In this document: positions 12,125 through 22,942 of the stretch, piece after piece
How positions within the stretch are numbered: the stretch's first letter is position 1
How the letters are laid out: each line of letters starts with the position of its first letter
NCBI GenBank assembly: GCA_026874595.1
Contig: CM049306.1
Coordinates: forward strand, 9,943,019 to 10,007,018
Source: Sipunculus nudus
Lineage: Eukaryota > Annelida > Sipuncula > Golfingiida > Sipunculidae
Reading direction: 5' to 3'
DNA: 64,000 bases
Program-made: the position numbers and the translations under genes
Notes under the pieces: generated by a model
The model's database searches: none
What the model was told of the DNA's origin: nothing
What the model saw: only the letters and a program-made list of their open reading frames with translations

Positions 12125-13750
12125 TGAAACACGCGGTCATTGGGATCTCCGTTAACAGGGCACAAATCGTAACTGTTAGACCTAGAAACCTCTGACTAAT
12201 TTCCTAAGAGGTCCATGAAAAATCTCCTTGGAAACCTGAAATCAGGTCTCTGTTACTCATATCCTCAGAGCTACGGGGCTCAGAGGTACACCCCCCCCCC
12301 CCCCCCCAAGAATAATTAAAGATTTGATACAAAAACTCAAGGCCATGATTTTCTGCGTGCATATTGTTCATGGAGTGTTTCATCAGTTTCTGCAGACTGG
12401 TGGCGCCACCTGTATTTTTTTCAAATTTTCCGCATTTTTTTCTCTAATTTGGAGACCTTTAAATAAAGCCTCATCTGATAACAGGGCACAAATCATCACT
12501 GATGGACCTAGAATCTTCTTACTTGACATCCTAAGAGGTCCATGAAAAGTCTTCATGGAAACCTGAAATTAAGTCTCTATTACCTATATCCTCCGAGCTA
12601 GGGGGCTCAGAAATACCCCTCAGAATAATAAAAAAATTGATACAAAAACTTCCGTATCTGAATAACTCATGCACGGATGGCCATGATTTTGCGCATGCAT
12701 ATTGTTCATGACGTGTTTCTTCAGTTCCAGCAGAGTGGGGGCGCCTCCTGTATTTTTTTCTAATTTTCACGCATTTTTTTTCTAATTTTGATACCTTTAA
12801 ATAAAGCCTCATCTGATGACAGGGCTCAAACCGTAACCACTGGACCTAGAATCTTCACAACTGACATCCAGTGAGGACATTAAAAAATGTTCTTGGTAAC
12901 CTGAAAGAAGGTCTCTGTTACCTATATCCTCTAAGCTATGGGGCTCGAAATTACCCCAAAGAATAATTAAAATTTTGATACAAAGGCTCCAGTATCTGGA
13001 TAACCAATGCATTGATCAACATGATTCTTTGCATGCTTACTGATAATGGACTGTTTCTTCAGTTCCTGCACACTGGTGGCGCCACCTGTATTTTTTTTCA
13101 AATTTTCACGCATTTTTTTCTGTTTTTGAGACCATTCAAATAAAGCATCATCTGTAAAGAGGGCACAAATCATCAATGTTTACCTAGAATCTTCTAACTT
13201 ATCATCTAAAGAGGTCCATGAAAAGTGTTCATTGACACCTGAAATTAGGTCTCTGTTACCCATATCCTCCGAGCTATTGGGCTTGTAAGTCCCCCAGAAT
13301 AATTAAAAATGTTATACAAAGCTTCTGTTTTTGAATAACCAAAGATTTGTTTGCTATGTTTCTTTGCATTCCTCTTGATCATGGAGTGCTTCATCAGTTC
13401 CTATAGACTGGTGGCGCCACCTGTATTTTTTTTATTTTCACGATTTTTTTCTGTATTTTTTAGAACTTCAAATGAAGCAGTCATCTGTCAACAAGGCACA
13501 AGTCGTTACTGTTTGACATAGAATCTTCTAACTTGACAACCAGGGAGGTTATGAAAAGTCTTCATGGAAACCTGAAATTAGGTCTTTGTTACCCACATCC
13601 TCTGAGCAATGAGGCTTATAAGTACCCCCAGAATAATCAAAAATGTGATACAAAAGCTTCTGTATTTGAATAACTTATGCATTGACTGCTATGATTCTTT
13701 GCATGCATTTTTTATCAAGGAGTGCTTCATCAGTTCCTGTAGACTGGTGG
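12125..13750 (+). repeat. ~335-bp tandem repeat array, about five units
   Basis: The landmark GGTGGCGCCACC, or its variant, recurs at about 12400, 12737, 13076, 13411 and 13745, giving periods of 333-339 bp. Each unit also has a GGGCACAAATC phrase, a block near 'gacctagaatcttc', a C-rich or 'ccccagaataat' segment and a final T-rich run. The first unit carries C17 at 12291-12307. The last unit breaks off at CTGGTGG and runs into C15 at 13759-13773. Open frames in the array are not shared between units and are unlikely to be coding. Confidence 0.85.
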
Positions 13751-13899
13751 CTACCCCTCCCCCCCCCCCCCCCATTAGGCCATGAGGCATGTTGTTTTCA
13801 GTGCCATCGATTGTCATCATCGTCCTCATCTGTAGGATGTCTTGTGAAGGAGATAACTTTTAAAGGGCTGCATATTTTCTGCCAAAATTTGAAACACTA

Positions 13900-14620
13900 A
13901 ATTGTTCATACCAAAATCTTGGAGGAGTTTAAAAACCAGTGACCTTGGTCTTCATCTTCAAGGTCAAATCTGCCAAAATGTAAAATTTTTTTAACCCCAT
14001 AACTCTTGATGTATAAACATTTTGTCCTCAAATTTGGTACAGCAATTGTTCCAACTTAAACCAAGGAAAAGTTTGAAAAAAAGTGACCTTTGCCTTCATC
14101 TTCAAGGTCAAATCTGCAGAAATATGACATTTTTGTGAACCCTATAACTTTTGTAGTATTTCTAATTTTGTCCGCAAATATGGTACACGAATTGTTACTA
14201 CCAAGCTCTCGGACGAGTTTAAAACCTGGTGACCTTGACTAGGATCTTAAAGGTCAAATCAGTGGAATTATAGTTAATGTTTTGTGAACGAGATAACTTT
14301 TGAAGGGCTACATTTTTTCCTCCAAAATTTGAAACACTCATTGTTCCTACCAAAATCTTGGACGTGATAGAAATCCTGTGACCTTGACCTTAATCTACAA
14401 GGTCCCATTTATGCAATTCTAAGCTAATGGTAACCCCAAATAACTTTGTAAGTAGTGAAGATTTTTCTTCAATTTTGATACACCAGTTTTTTCTGCCAAA
14501 ATGTCATAAGAATTTGAAAAGCGGTGACCTTGACCTTCAAGGTCTAATCCGCTGAGATCTAGATTCATTGTTTTGAGATATTGCATATTTTACCCCTAAT
14601 GTTTTGGTATGACCTATAGG
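13900..14620 (+). repeat. ~146-bp tandem sub-array with GACCTT...AAGGTC pairs
   Basis: Five diverged units have their GTGACCTT landmark at 13940, 14084, 14230, 14379 and 14525. Each pairs GACCTTGACC with a following AAGGTC, so a unit can fold back on itself, most tightly at 14532-14544 (GACCTTCAAGGTC). The array interrupts the ~335-bp array, whose next partial unit starts at about 14628. Confidence 0.8.
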
Positions 14621-14627
14621 GATTTTG

Positions 14628-14790
14628 TTTACACATTTTTATGTCTATTTTTTAGATTTTCAAATTAAGCAGTTGTCCATTAACAGGGCACAAATCATGA
14701 ATGTTGGACCTAGATTCTTCTTACTTGACATCCTTAGAGTTCCATGAAAAATATTCTTGGAAAATTGAAATTAGGTCATGGTTAACAATA
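14628..14790 (+). repeat. Partial ~335-bp array unit
   Basis: This repeats the middle of the array unit: GGGCACAAATCATGAATG, then 'ggacctagattcttcttacttgacatcct', then 'ttccatgaaaaa'. It is cut off on both sides, which suggests that the ~146-bp sub-array was inserted into, or arose within, the larger array. Confidence 0.75.
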
Positions 14791-15073
14791 TTTTACAAAT
14801 CAGGGGAGAAAACATGATTTTTAAACACCAAGTGAGTCAGGTAGGGCACAAATTGTATCCATTTGGCCAAAAACCCTAAAAACTGAAATGTCACTCTGAC
14901 CCGTTTTCTACAAGCCGTGTGAAAGAACATGATTTTAACACTAAATTAGTCAGGAGGGCATAGATGGTAGGAGCTGCATGTAGGTTAAGGTCACTGTAAC
15001 CTATATCTAAGGGCTATTGGCAAAATTCATGATTTTGACTCTGAGAGTCGTTTTGCCCATTGTTCTAGGCCCC

Positions 15074-15111
15074 TTTAATTCAGGTGAGCGTCATAGCTCA
15101 TGGGCCACTTG
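15074..15111 (-). repeat. Right terminal inverted repeat
   Basis: The reverse complement (ACAAGTGGCCCATGAGC...) matches the left end at 10153-10190. It is followed outward by a T9 run at 15112-15120. Confidence 0.5.
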
Positions 15112-15120
15112 TTTTTTTTT

Positions 15121-15550
15121 TCTGCGCAGTTGCCTGTTTGGTACGAACAAAAATCAAAATGGGGTAATGGAAATTGCGAGCTTTACTGAGTCCGGTGGCC
15201 GGGGTAATAAGTATTCCCGGCTCACCCCCCGGGGAAACGTACTTCCGACAAAAAGCTCCTCACTGACGATACACAGCTGATGAAGTGGGAAGCAAATAAA
15301 GGGCCAGGGTTACTAATCAACCGTTATTCTGAATCTTTCATTGCCTCGCCTCGCCTTTTTAACATTCATATCGGCCACTGCTTATCGAGATTCTACGTTT
15401 CAAGTAGGTACGACAAAATGCTTTTTTTCACTGCGGTATCTTTCACCGCCGGCTCCTTGTGAATATACTGAACATTCCAGCCACCAGCAGAACCAGGGCA
15501 GTTTTTCTCAGAAAGTTTGCATCAGAACAAGAAGCCGGTGCAATACAAAC
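15121..15550. other. Unique, comparatively GC-rich stretch
   Basis: Three short overlapping open frames (60-87 codons, plus strand) occur here without recognisable motifs. Local composition is richer in GC than the flanks, with CCCCCCGGGG near 15224 and GCCTCGCCTCGCC near 15343. It could be an exon fragment or a regulatory segment, but nothing decides between them. Confidence 0.3.
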
Positions 15551-16107
15551 ATTCTAAACGTATAAAAAGTCTAAATATATGCTATATTTCATAATAAAGA
15601 TTAAATTATCAAGATTCCTTTAAAATCTATTGTAAAACTTATAAAGTAGGGAAAAATTTAATTTCAAGAAAACTTATATAAAATTGACTTATTTATGCGC
15701 CGCTGAAAATATTTTTGTATAAAATAAAAATAAAAGAATAATTGGCGAAGGAATTTTTATCAAATGGTATACAAGAGAACATTCTACAACGTTCAAATTA
15801 CCTAGTTTTTTCTTTGCCAATCTGGAAAAATTCTAAACGTATAAAAAGTCTAAATATATGCTATATTTCATAATGAAGATTAATATTAAGATTCCTTTAA
15901 AATCTATTGTCAAACTTATAAAGTGGGGAAAAAGTTAATTCCAAGAAAACTGATTTTCAATTGACTTATTTATGCGCCGCTGAAAATATTTATGTATAAA
16001 ATAAAAATAAAAGAATAATTGGCGAAGGAATTTTTATCAAAATATATACAAAAGAACATTCTACAACGTTCAAATTACCTAATTTTTTCTTTGCCAATCT
16101 GGAAAAA
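15551..16107. repeat. 279-bp tandem duplication
   Basis: Copy one is 15551-15829 and copy two is 15830-16107. Both run from ATTCTAAACGTATAAAAAG to CTTTGCCAATCTGGAAAAA, with a few percent substitutions and small indels. Each copy contains AATTGGCGAAGGA followed about 75 bp later by TCTTTGCCAAT, a potential hairpin. Very AT-rich, with no coding potential. Confidence 0.95.
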
Positions 16108-17285
16108 GAGTTTGCTAATAGATATATATGTGCATGATATATACATTAATGTGGGCAAAGAAACATATATTTGACAGCAAGTGAAGCCAAATATTTGTTG
16201 CCATGGTTTGAGTACTTTGCACTGCTCGTGCATTGTCCGATTGAGTCATTTCAAAAGACAGACTGTTAGTCCTTCGCCCTTGCTGTTCTTTTTTTTTATA
16301 TAGAACCGTAACCCTTACTGACACCGATCACTCTACCCGAATTTTATAGCACTTGTATTGAACGATATTCATATATACACAGCATATCTGTTTGGTATTG
16401 ATGTAGAATAGCAGGTTCTAGGAGGCACATTCACTCATGCACATTTATGCGGTTCATGGGAGAACAACAGTCCCTTGGGAGAAATAACGGATTTATCATT
16501 ATTACAGGTGGATATAGCCTCAGTCAGGAGGTATGCCCCGTTTATGTGTGTATATGTCCGTTGTTCACAACATAACTCGCGCGATCATGAACGGAATCTC
16601 AACAAATATTCAGGGCGTTTCGGGCCAATAAAGAATCGAATAGAGTTTGGTGTTGATCCGTTACCTAATCCGGATTGAAGAACGTCATAAAGGAGTATTC
16701 ACAAATGTACAGACACTTATGCACGAATGAACCTTGGAAAGGCGGCAAAATAAGTGAAGGCAAACACGGTTTTGGGAGCATCCCACAATACATGGCAGAG
16801 GCTTGCATTCCTTACAATGCTCATTTCTAATGTGTGGTAGTATTGAAAAGGTCCGTTCTAGATAACTTGGGTGGAGTGAACATGTTTCTGACCCTATCTT
16901 GGCCGTTGTTTTTCATGCCATCTCTAATCAGAGTTCTTTTTTTAATTAATCTTTTACTCTAATCAGAGTTCTCCGATCTTGAGGTCATTGGCTTGAACCA
17001 ATTTCAAGCTTCGATGACTTTTAATGTAATATGAAGCCACACCTTCACTGAGAATATGTCCAGGGTCGTGTCAGTGCATGTTTATTCCAAAAATCCATTC
17101 CATATTGTACTTGGTGTCGTGCTACGTCATTTCACTTTATTGACGGATTGCAGTGGCCTGTGTGATTCACTTTCCTTTTTCGTTCAATGATTCAAGGTAA
17201 CAGATAATGATTTCTCATGGTAAAAAACATTATTTCACATGGATTGTAGAAATAATAATTATAACTAATCTGGGCATTTTCTTTG
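16108..17285. other. Unique sequence, no gene seen
   Basis: Nothing recognisable apart from a short direct repeat of TAATCAGAGTTCT near 16926 and 16960. Open frames are under 70 codons. Confidence 0.4.
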
Positions 17286-17450
17286 GCTCGGACGGTTGCG
17301 TTCCTTATTCTTTATAGGGGTAGAAAACCAAGAAGAAAACAACTGGCTTTGGCGGGGAAACTAAAACCCACTCACAGCCACGATATGATCGAACCCAGGT
17401 CACCGGCTTAGACAGCCGAGTGTTTTACCATTTGACTGCCCAGGCTCCTT
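17285..17450 (-). mobile_element. tRNA-derived SINE
   Basis: On the minus strand a tRNA-like head starts at about 17450. An A-box-like GGGCAGTCAAATGGT (17427-17441) is followed 30 bases later by a B box GGGTTCGATC (17387-17396), the spacing of a pol III internal promoter. The anticodon arm region (GGCTGTCTAAGCC) does not leave the usual T33, so it is not a working tRNA. An unrelated tail with GTGGGTTTTAG and pyrimidine-rich sequence continues to about 17285. The SINE family is not recognised. Confidence 0.65.
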
Positions 17451-17455
17451 GATAC

Positions 17456-20400
17456 GATTCATATGAAAAGAATAAGAGTACATTTGTTTTACCTTTCACT
17501 GCCTGTAACGTATTGTAAGATTTGTATACGTGAAAGGGAACAGAAACCAATCATATAAAGTTATATATACTCCATTAATGAATATGCATATGTTGTGCAA
17601 TATGATTAATAGAGTCAAATCGATGTAAACAGAAAATATACATATATGCGTTATTAAGAGAGTTTCCTACAATACCTTGAGTGGTTTTGCGTTGCTTGAA
17701 GGAAATTACGTTCTATCAGACAATTCCGGAAATACGTTCCCTTGCAACCTCTCCGCAGATGGATTCTCCCGTGGACGCTGTGCTCAGAGTAATTTCCTGT
17801 CGCATCCCCGCGCCCTTATCGAACCCTGACAGGTTTATTAATCAAAACCGCGCAGGGTGTGTCATTTTGAGTACACACTACAGGTCGCATGTTGAAATTA
17901 TAGGAATATCGTTTTATGTATTAATGCGCGAGAGCATTGAATAGGTTTGTGTAACATTAAAGAAACATAGGACATAATATATCCATTATTATATCAGCCA
18001 TATATCTACCTTTGAAAAATTCTACATATTCATAAACGTATTATACAATATTTCTTTATTTTTATTGATTATTAACAATATATTATATCACATAATCGTT
18101 TTCTTGTTATAACAAGTATATCTGATAAAATTCACTTAAGGTTTTCTGGCAACAAAGGTAGCCAACACCTGATCAATATTATTTCGATATTCATAAACAA
18201 TATTTTGATACTGTATTTTTTTTTTAAATAAAGGTCTGAGTTAAATATATTAAAGAAAAACATTGAACCTGTTTTGTTTGTTTGCGCATGAAGGAAGGTG
18301 AGAACATTGTTTTCCTTTATCCTCTACGCTGAGCGGAGTCACAAAAAGGAATTCTCAGGCGTGGCTACGTTGCCAGGTAGGCCTACACCCAAAAGTGGCT
18401 CGCTTATAATGACTAAGATTATAATCAATACGCTTTTCTGGGAGGTTGCACAATTCCTCCTCTTTGTATTGGGCAGACAAAGACCTTTTTGGTCGCCTGT
18501 TTTGTAAAATCTTTGATAGCTCTTTATCTTCATGCTTCAAAACTGATGTGGCCTATCCAGACAGTGTTCCGACTCAGCCCTCAGATCAACTTTCCTTTCA
18601 TGTTTGGGTTTATAGGGTATCGAACCTCTTCCATAACAAACTGCTCGCCATTACCCAGACAACGGAGTGGCAGCAGACAGAACGCGCAGAGCTCAGCAAA
18701 CAGAAAGATGTCAGTGCTCTCAAGGCTGGTACAGTACGCCCGTACCCAAGGGATCCTTGCCATTAAAAAAAATATCAATGCAGCATCCATGGGCCCAATA
18801 CAACTTTGTTGAGTGTTTACAAAGGGTGACCATCAAGGCTCAAAGACATTTAATTAAAAAGCGATCATATTGTATAAAACCAAAGTGTAGTGTTTTATTA
18901 CATTTTACTTTCCCCTGGTCATATTCCCAACCATCGTGATAACAGTCATTGTAGACTAAACATACACAAAATAATACATTATAATTAAAGATTTAAATTT
19001 TCTTATAAAGGAAACATTGGTGATGAATTATATAAAATGCAAATACAGTAACCCCTCAGCGTGTACAGAAATTATGCTTGACAGACTGGTACGAGCATTT
19101 CAGTTGGAAATTTAGCCATTTGTACTGGTCTTTAAAACATCATCTGCACTGAACTCGCAGTTGCCTTTCACTACAATGTTAAACAGGCGTTTCCTAGAGT
19201 AAAGCCATTCTTTATACCAAGGTTCAATTCTAAAATTCTGTACTCCTAGTTCTAAATGTACTGCTAATGTGGGATTCGACAACATTTTCACGTAACACGT
19301 TTTTATAAAGCCGAACAGAACCAGGACCTTTGCTGAGTCTGCCAATTACCAATTGAGTCATACAGGAAGTAGTCGTCTTTTGAGGTATTATTATCTACAG
19401 AACTGTCAGGGTGCTCATCAAGAGAACAAGCACCCTTGTCCACCCGATTACGACAATGACAAAGACCAGAATGCATCGGAGGAACTTAAAAGGTCGATTG
19501 TTACGGCTTTAAGCAGGTGGGCAGGGACTTCGAATCACCACCTCCAGAACAGAGCCCGGGGGAGGGGGGGGGGGGCAATGGTCAATATATATAAAGGGAT
19601 ATACTCAATGTGTTTAGGGGTTCTAAGCTATTTTAGTGCTGGGAACGAGTTATGTTTTAATCAGCAAAACCTGCATGCATTATTTAAATTATGCTTTTAA
19701 TGGCTGGGTTCCACAATGTCACGGATAACGGTAAACACGTCATATAATCACTGATATTCTGGCATTTTAGTCATTTCTGTGAATCTGTTAATACATTGAT
19801 ATTTTAGAAATCTTGGATTCCACCCGGACAATCACTATCGTTTGCCTGCTTCTTGGCCCTGTGACCCAACAGATACGGTGTTAACGAGAACGGGTGTCGC
19901 ATGTTTAAAATGTGCAGCTCTATGCACATTATATACGATACCACACTCTGATTACAGTTGTTTGCTCTGTGCGCACTCAGGTGCTCCTGTCCAGGAAATT
20001 CTGCTATACAGAGAAGCGGTTACTCGAAAAGATATCTGGAATGACTGCAGTGTATAACCGCTGTGTGTGAGCGTAGGTTTATGTATGCTCTGGAAATCGC
20101 TAATGATAAGAGGATTGTTACTCAACGGCTTCAACTTGTTTCAGTGGTCACAGGACGCCAAACACAAAAAAAACTGTTAGAATTAAGTCTGAAATAAATG
20201 GTGGTTTTATTATCACTGTGGAATCATGGCAATGAATTGTCCAAAGGGAATGACCAACATTTTTTTCGACCGTTCGTATAAACAAATCATATTTTCCTCA
20301 TCTCTTACTGTTATCGTTTGTTAGATTTTGTGTTAAAATATCCTTCTTTTTCCTTTTAGTATTAAAACAAGAAGTTTCTATATATTTGGGCACAGGAAGT

Positions 20401-21290
20401 TTTTTAAATGACCTTCTTTTTGAAAAGTTGAACATTGTTTTAGAAGCACAGGCACGCAAGAGAACTGCTGGAAATCTTGAGGAATCATTCTGTTGAATAT
20501 ATCCCTTGCAATGGTTTTATGTGGAGGATATAAACACAGAGCCCAAGAGAAATATTTCAGCGACTGGTACCTCTGGTTGTTCCAGTTGTATATGAAGTAC
20601 AACAATCTGGTCCTGTTCTCCTTATAGAGGCCGCTTAGCCATATTTTCCGTCAACGAAATAACCCATAGGAAAAGTTCAGACGGGGCAATCTCAGCGTAG
20701 GCAATGAAAAGTGTTTTGTATTATTTGCGGTAAAACCGTTTTCCTTGTTTTTCAATGATCATGGATACCTTCAGACCAGGGATAACTATCCTGTAGACCG
20801 TCCTTATTCTTGTCTCTGACTGTTAATCATACAAAAATTACATCTTTCTGACAGCAAAATTTTCCAGAATCTTGTTTCCTTGGAACCGGGGATAGTAAAC
20901 CCGTACAATGGGGACACAAGCTCCAAACCTGACATGCTTATTTATATATGATAATTTTTTTCAGTCCTGTTGAAAACACCAATTTTTATGTTACCTTTCC
21001 TAATACATATACGTGTGTCGCTTATTTTGTGTTTCATTTTCAATATAATACCTACACACAATTGCTTTAGAACTGATCAATGGTTCTGCATTAGCATACT
21101 GTAACTTACTCATCTTTGTGTCCGTAACCAGCAGATTTACCGTTTTTACTCCATTTGTTTAATATATCACCGTTTTTAGGTGGCAATTAGGCACATAAAA
21201 TGTTTTATGAATTCTGGGACCAAAATATTAGGAGCGAGAGGGTTTTTTTTTTACTGTAACATAAACATTTTGCTCAGGGGAAAATATTAG
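17456..21290. other. Unique sequence, no gene seen
   Basis: Several open frames of 60-115 codons overlap on both strands between 18298 and 18939 and at 19353-19700, but none shows a domain, and frames on opposite strands of the same DNA cannot all be real. A G-rich run (19558-19575) could form a G-quadruplex. Confidence 0.4.
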
Positions 21291-21295
21291 GCCGA

Positions 21296-21345
21296 TACTG
21301 GATTCGAACCCATGTCGGTGGCGTTTTCAAACGGTTTTATATGCA
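21296..21345 (-). mobile_element. Possible tRNA-derived SINE fragment (B box only)
   Basis: The minus strand has GGGTTCGAATCC (21300-21311), a good B box, preceded by ACGCCACCGACAT as in tRNA-like SINE heads. No clear A box is seen upstream, so this may be a truncated or decayed copy, or chance. Confidence 0.3.
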
Positions 21346-21841
21346 CCCCGTAACATTACATTTCGAAAACAAATTAGTTGACTTGTTACGACCGAAAAAA
21401 AGGATAAAAAATGCCCCGTTAATTCTTAAAAAAGTGCATAGACACAAGTAACACAAGTAAAAAGTACAGAGGTAAAAAAAGTTGTTACATCTGCCGTAAT
21501 ACGTTTAGGGATACCTCTTAAGAGACTGAGACAAGAAAACCAATTAGCAACATTACTAGGGCTTGGTGATATTTAACAAAAAAAAATTCCGAAGAAAAAA
21601 CCTACATGACGAACTCGTTTTTCAAGCCAGACATGACACTTCGAGCCTCCCTTAATTCTCATATCCGGTTCTTGGATGCTTTTAATCAAGGTATCAGAGT
21701 AAACAATGCTATGTCTTTGTACGAGACCTCCGATACATGTTGTTGTCCTGCCTGTACTGTTTAGACTGAGTTACAAGCTGCAAACTTTAAAAAAAGTTCC
21801 ACTCTAACGACAGAACAAACATTTTTATTCACATTTGGAAA
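21346..21841. other. Unique sequence, no gene seen
   Basis: Low-complexity A-rich patches only. No gene or repeat family supported. Confidence 0.4.
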
Positions 21842-21843
21842 TA

Positions 21844-22940
21844 CAGTGGAATCCCAGAGTTAAGACCACCCTGTGGACCAGTGGAAATGGTCTTAATTTC
21901 GAGGTGGTCCTATTTCTGAACACACATTGTACATAATGTATAATGGGTAAATAATGGGTAGTAATGGACTTTAATTTTATTCATGGCTTTTGAATAAAAA
22001 GCAACACCTGTGCAAAATATTCATTTGTTCACTGTGTGACAGCAATCAGATAATGTGTGACTATACTGATTTGCCCGAGTTACTGACTCCATGGATTATA
22101 TAGCTGAGTGAGCTAGACCAACTCAGCAGGGAAATGAGAACAAATTGAGGAGTTCTTTGATTACCTAACCCTCTAAATGGACCAATAGATTTTATCATAT
22201 TTTTCATACGCAGATATACAGGGGCCAAAACGGAGCCAATAATGATAAAAAGGGCGGTTAATCATAATTGAGAAAGGTGTCAAATATTACATGGAGGGAT
22301 ACCATCATTTGATCTATTGTAAGCTGACCATGCCTGAGTTGCCTAAAGTGCATACAAAACTAGAATACGGGTAGTCGACAAGCGACTACGTGTATCCGCC
22401 GAAATCAGAGTGGGACGGGCGAAGTGAGGCATGGATTGAGTGGCAAGGGGAAATAGAGTGAGGTGTGGATGTCTGCAGCCGAAATGTGTATGTAGGTTGC
22501 ACCACCTACCACAAAATTCCAGAAAGCTGTCCCAGTTGTATACATATGCAAAATGTTAGGCAGATAAGTCAAACCACTACTTGTATATGAGTATTTTATC
22601 CCACAGTAGACAAACAGAAGGAAACTGTGCATAAAAAGGTGGCAGAAGACGCCACCAATCTTTTGTATGATTAAGAGCTGTGTGAGATCTTTCTGTTTTG
22701 GCGGAAACAATAATTACATGTATAATCCTGAAATGGCCTGTTATAAAGTGGTCTTAATTTTGAGTATTTTCTAACATCAGGGAACAAAACAGGTGGTCCT
22801 TATTCTGAATTTCGGGGTGGTCTCAATTGCAGGACTTTTATATAAGACTTAACATAATAACATTTTTGGGGACCGGGCAAAGTGGTCTTATTTGTTGTTG
22901 TGGTCTTAGAAGCGGGGTTGTCTTAGGCGGGGTTACACTG
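21844..22940. mobile_element. pogo-like (Tc1/mariner) non-autonomous DNA transposon
   Basis: The element begins CAGTGGAATCCC and ends GGGGTTACACTG, and the ends are inverted copies of each other. It is flanked by TA on both sides (21842-21843 and 22941-22942), the target duplication of the Tc1/mariner superfamily. Sub-terminal AAGACCACC/GGTGGTCTT motifs repeat in both orientations near both ends. The 1,097-bp interior has no transposase; its longest open frame is about 100 codons and has no DDE-type motif. CAGTGGAACC-type ends are characteristic of pogo/Tigger elements. An 84-bp relative lies at 48467-48550. Confidence 0.75.
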
Positions 22941-22942
22941 TA

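Larger units (their letters stand above)
10151..15113. mobile_element. Composite non-autonomous element with terminal inverted repeats
   Basis: The left end (10153-10190, ACTAGGGACCCATGGG...) and the reverse complement of the right end (15074-15111) align over about 38 bp with roughly 27 matches, including the shared blocks CCCATG and GACGCTCA. Between them lie nested GACCTT-type repeats, a ~335-bp tandem array and a ~146-bp sub-array, and no transposase. The left ~1.65 kb has a second copy at 31916-33121. That could mean 10151-11815 is one element and the rest a second one joined to it. No target duplication was identified. The single-element reading is an inference from the end similarity. 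Confidence 0.45.

Noticed and set aside
17387-17441. Functional tRNA gene
   Set aside because: A and B boxes are present, but the anticodon arm lacks the usual T33 and there is a SINE-like tail.
18298-18939. Overlapping 61-107 codon frames on both strands
   Set aside because: They conflict with each other, carry no recognisable domain and lack any splice or promoter context.
22405-22710. 101-codon minus-strand frame inside the pogo-like element as a transposase fragment
   Set aside because: No DDE catalytic residues, helix-turn-helix or other transposase features could be seen.
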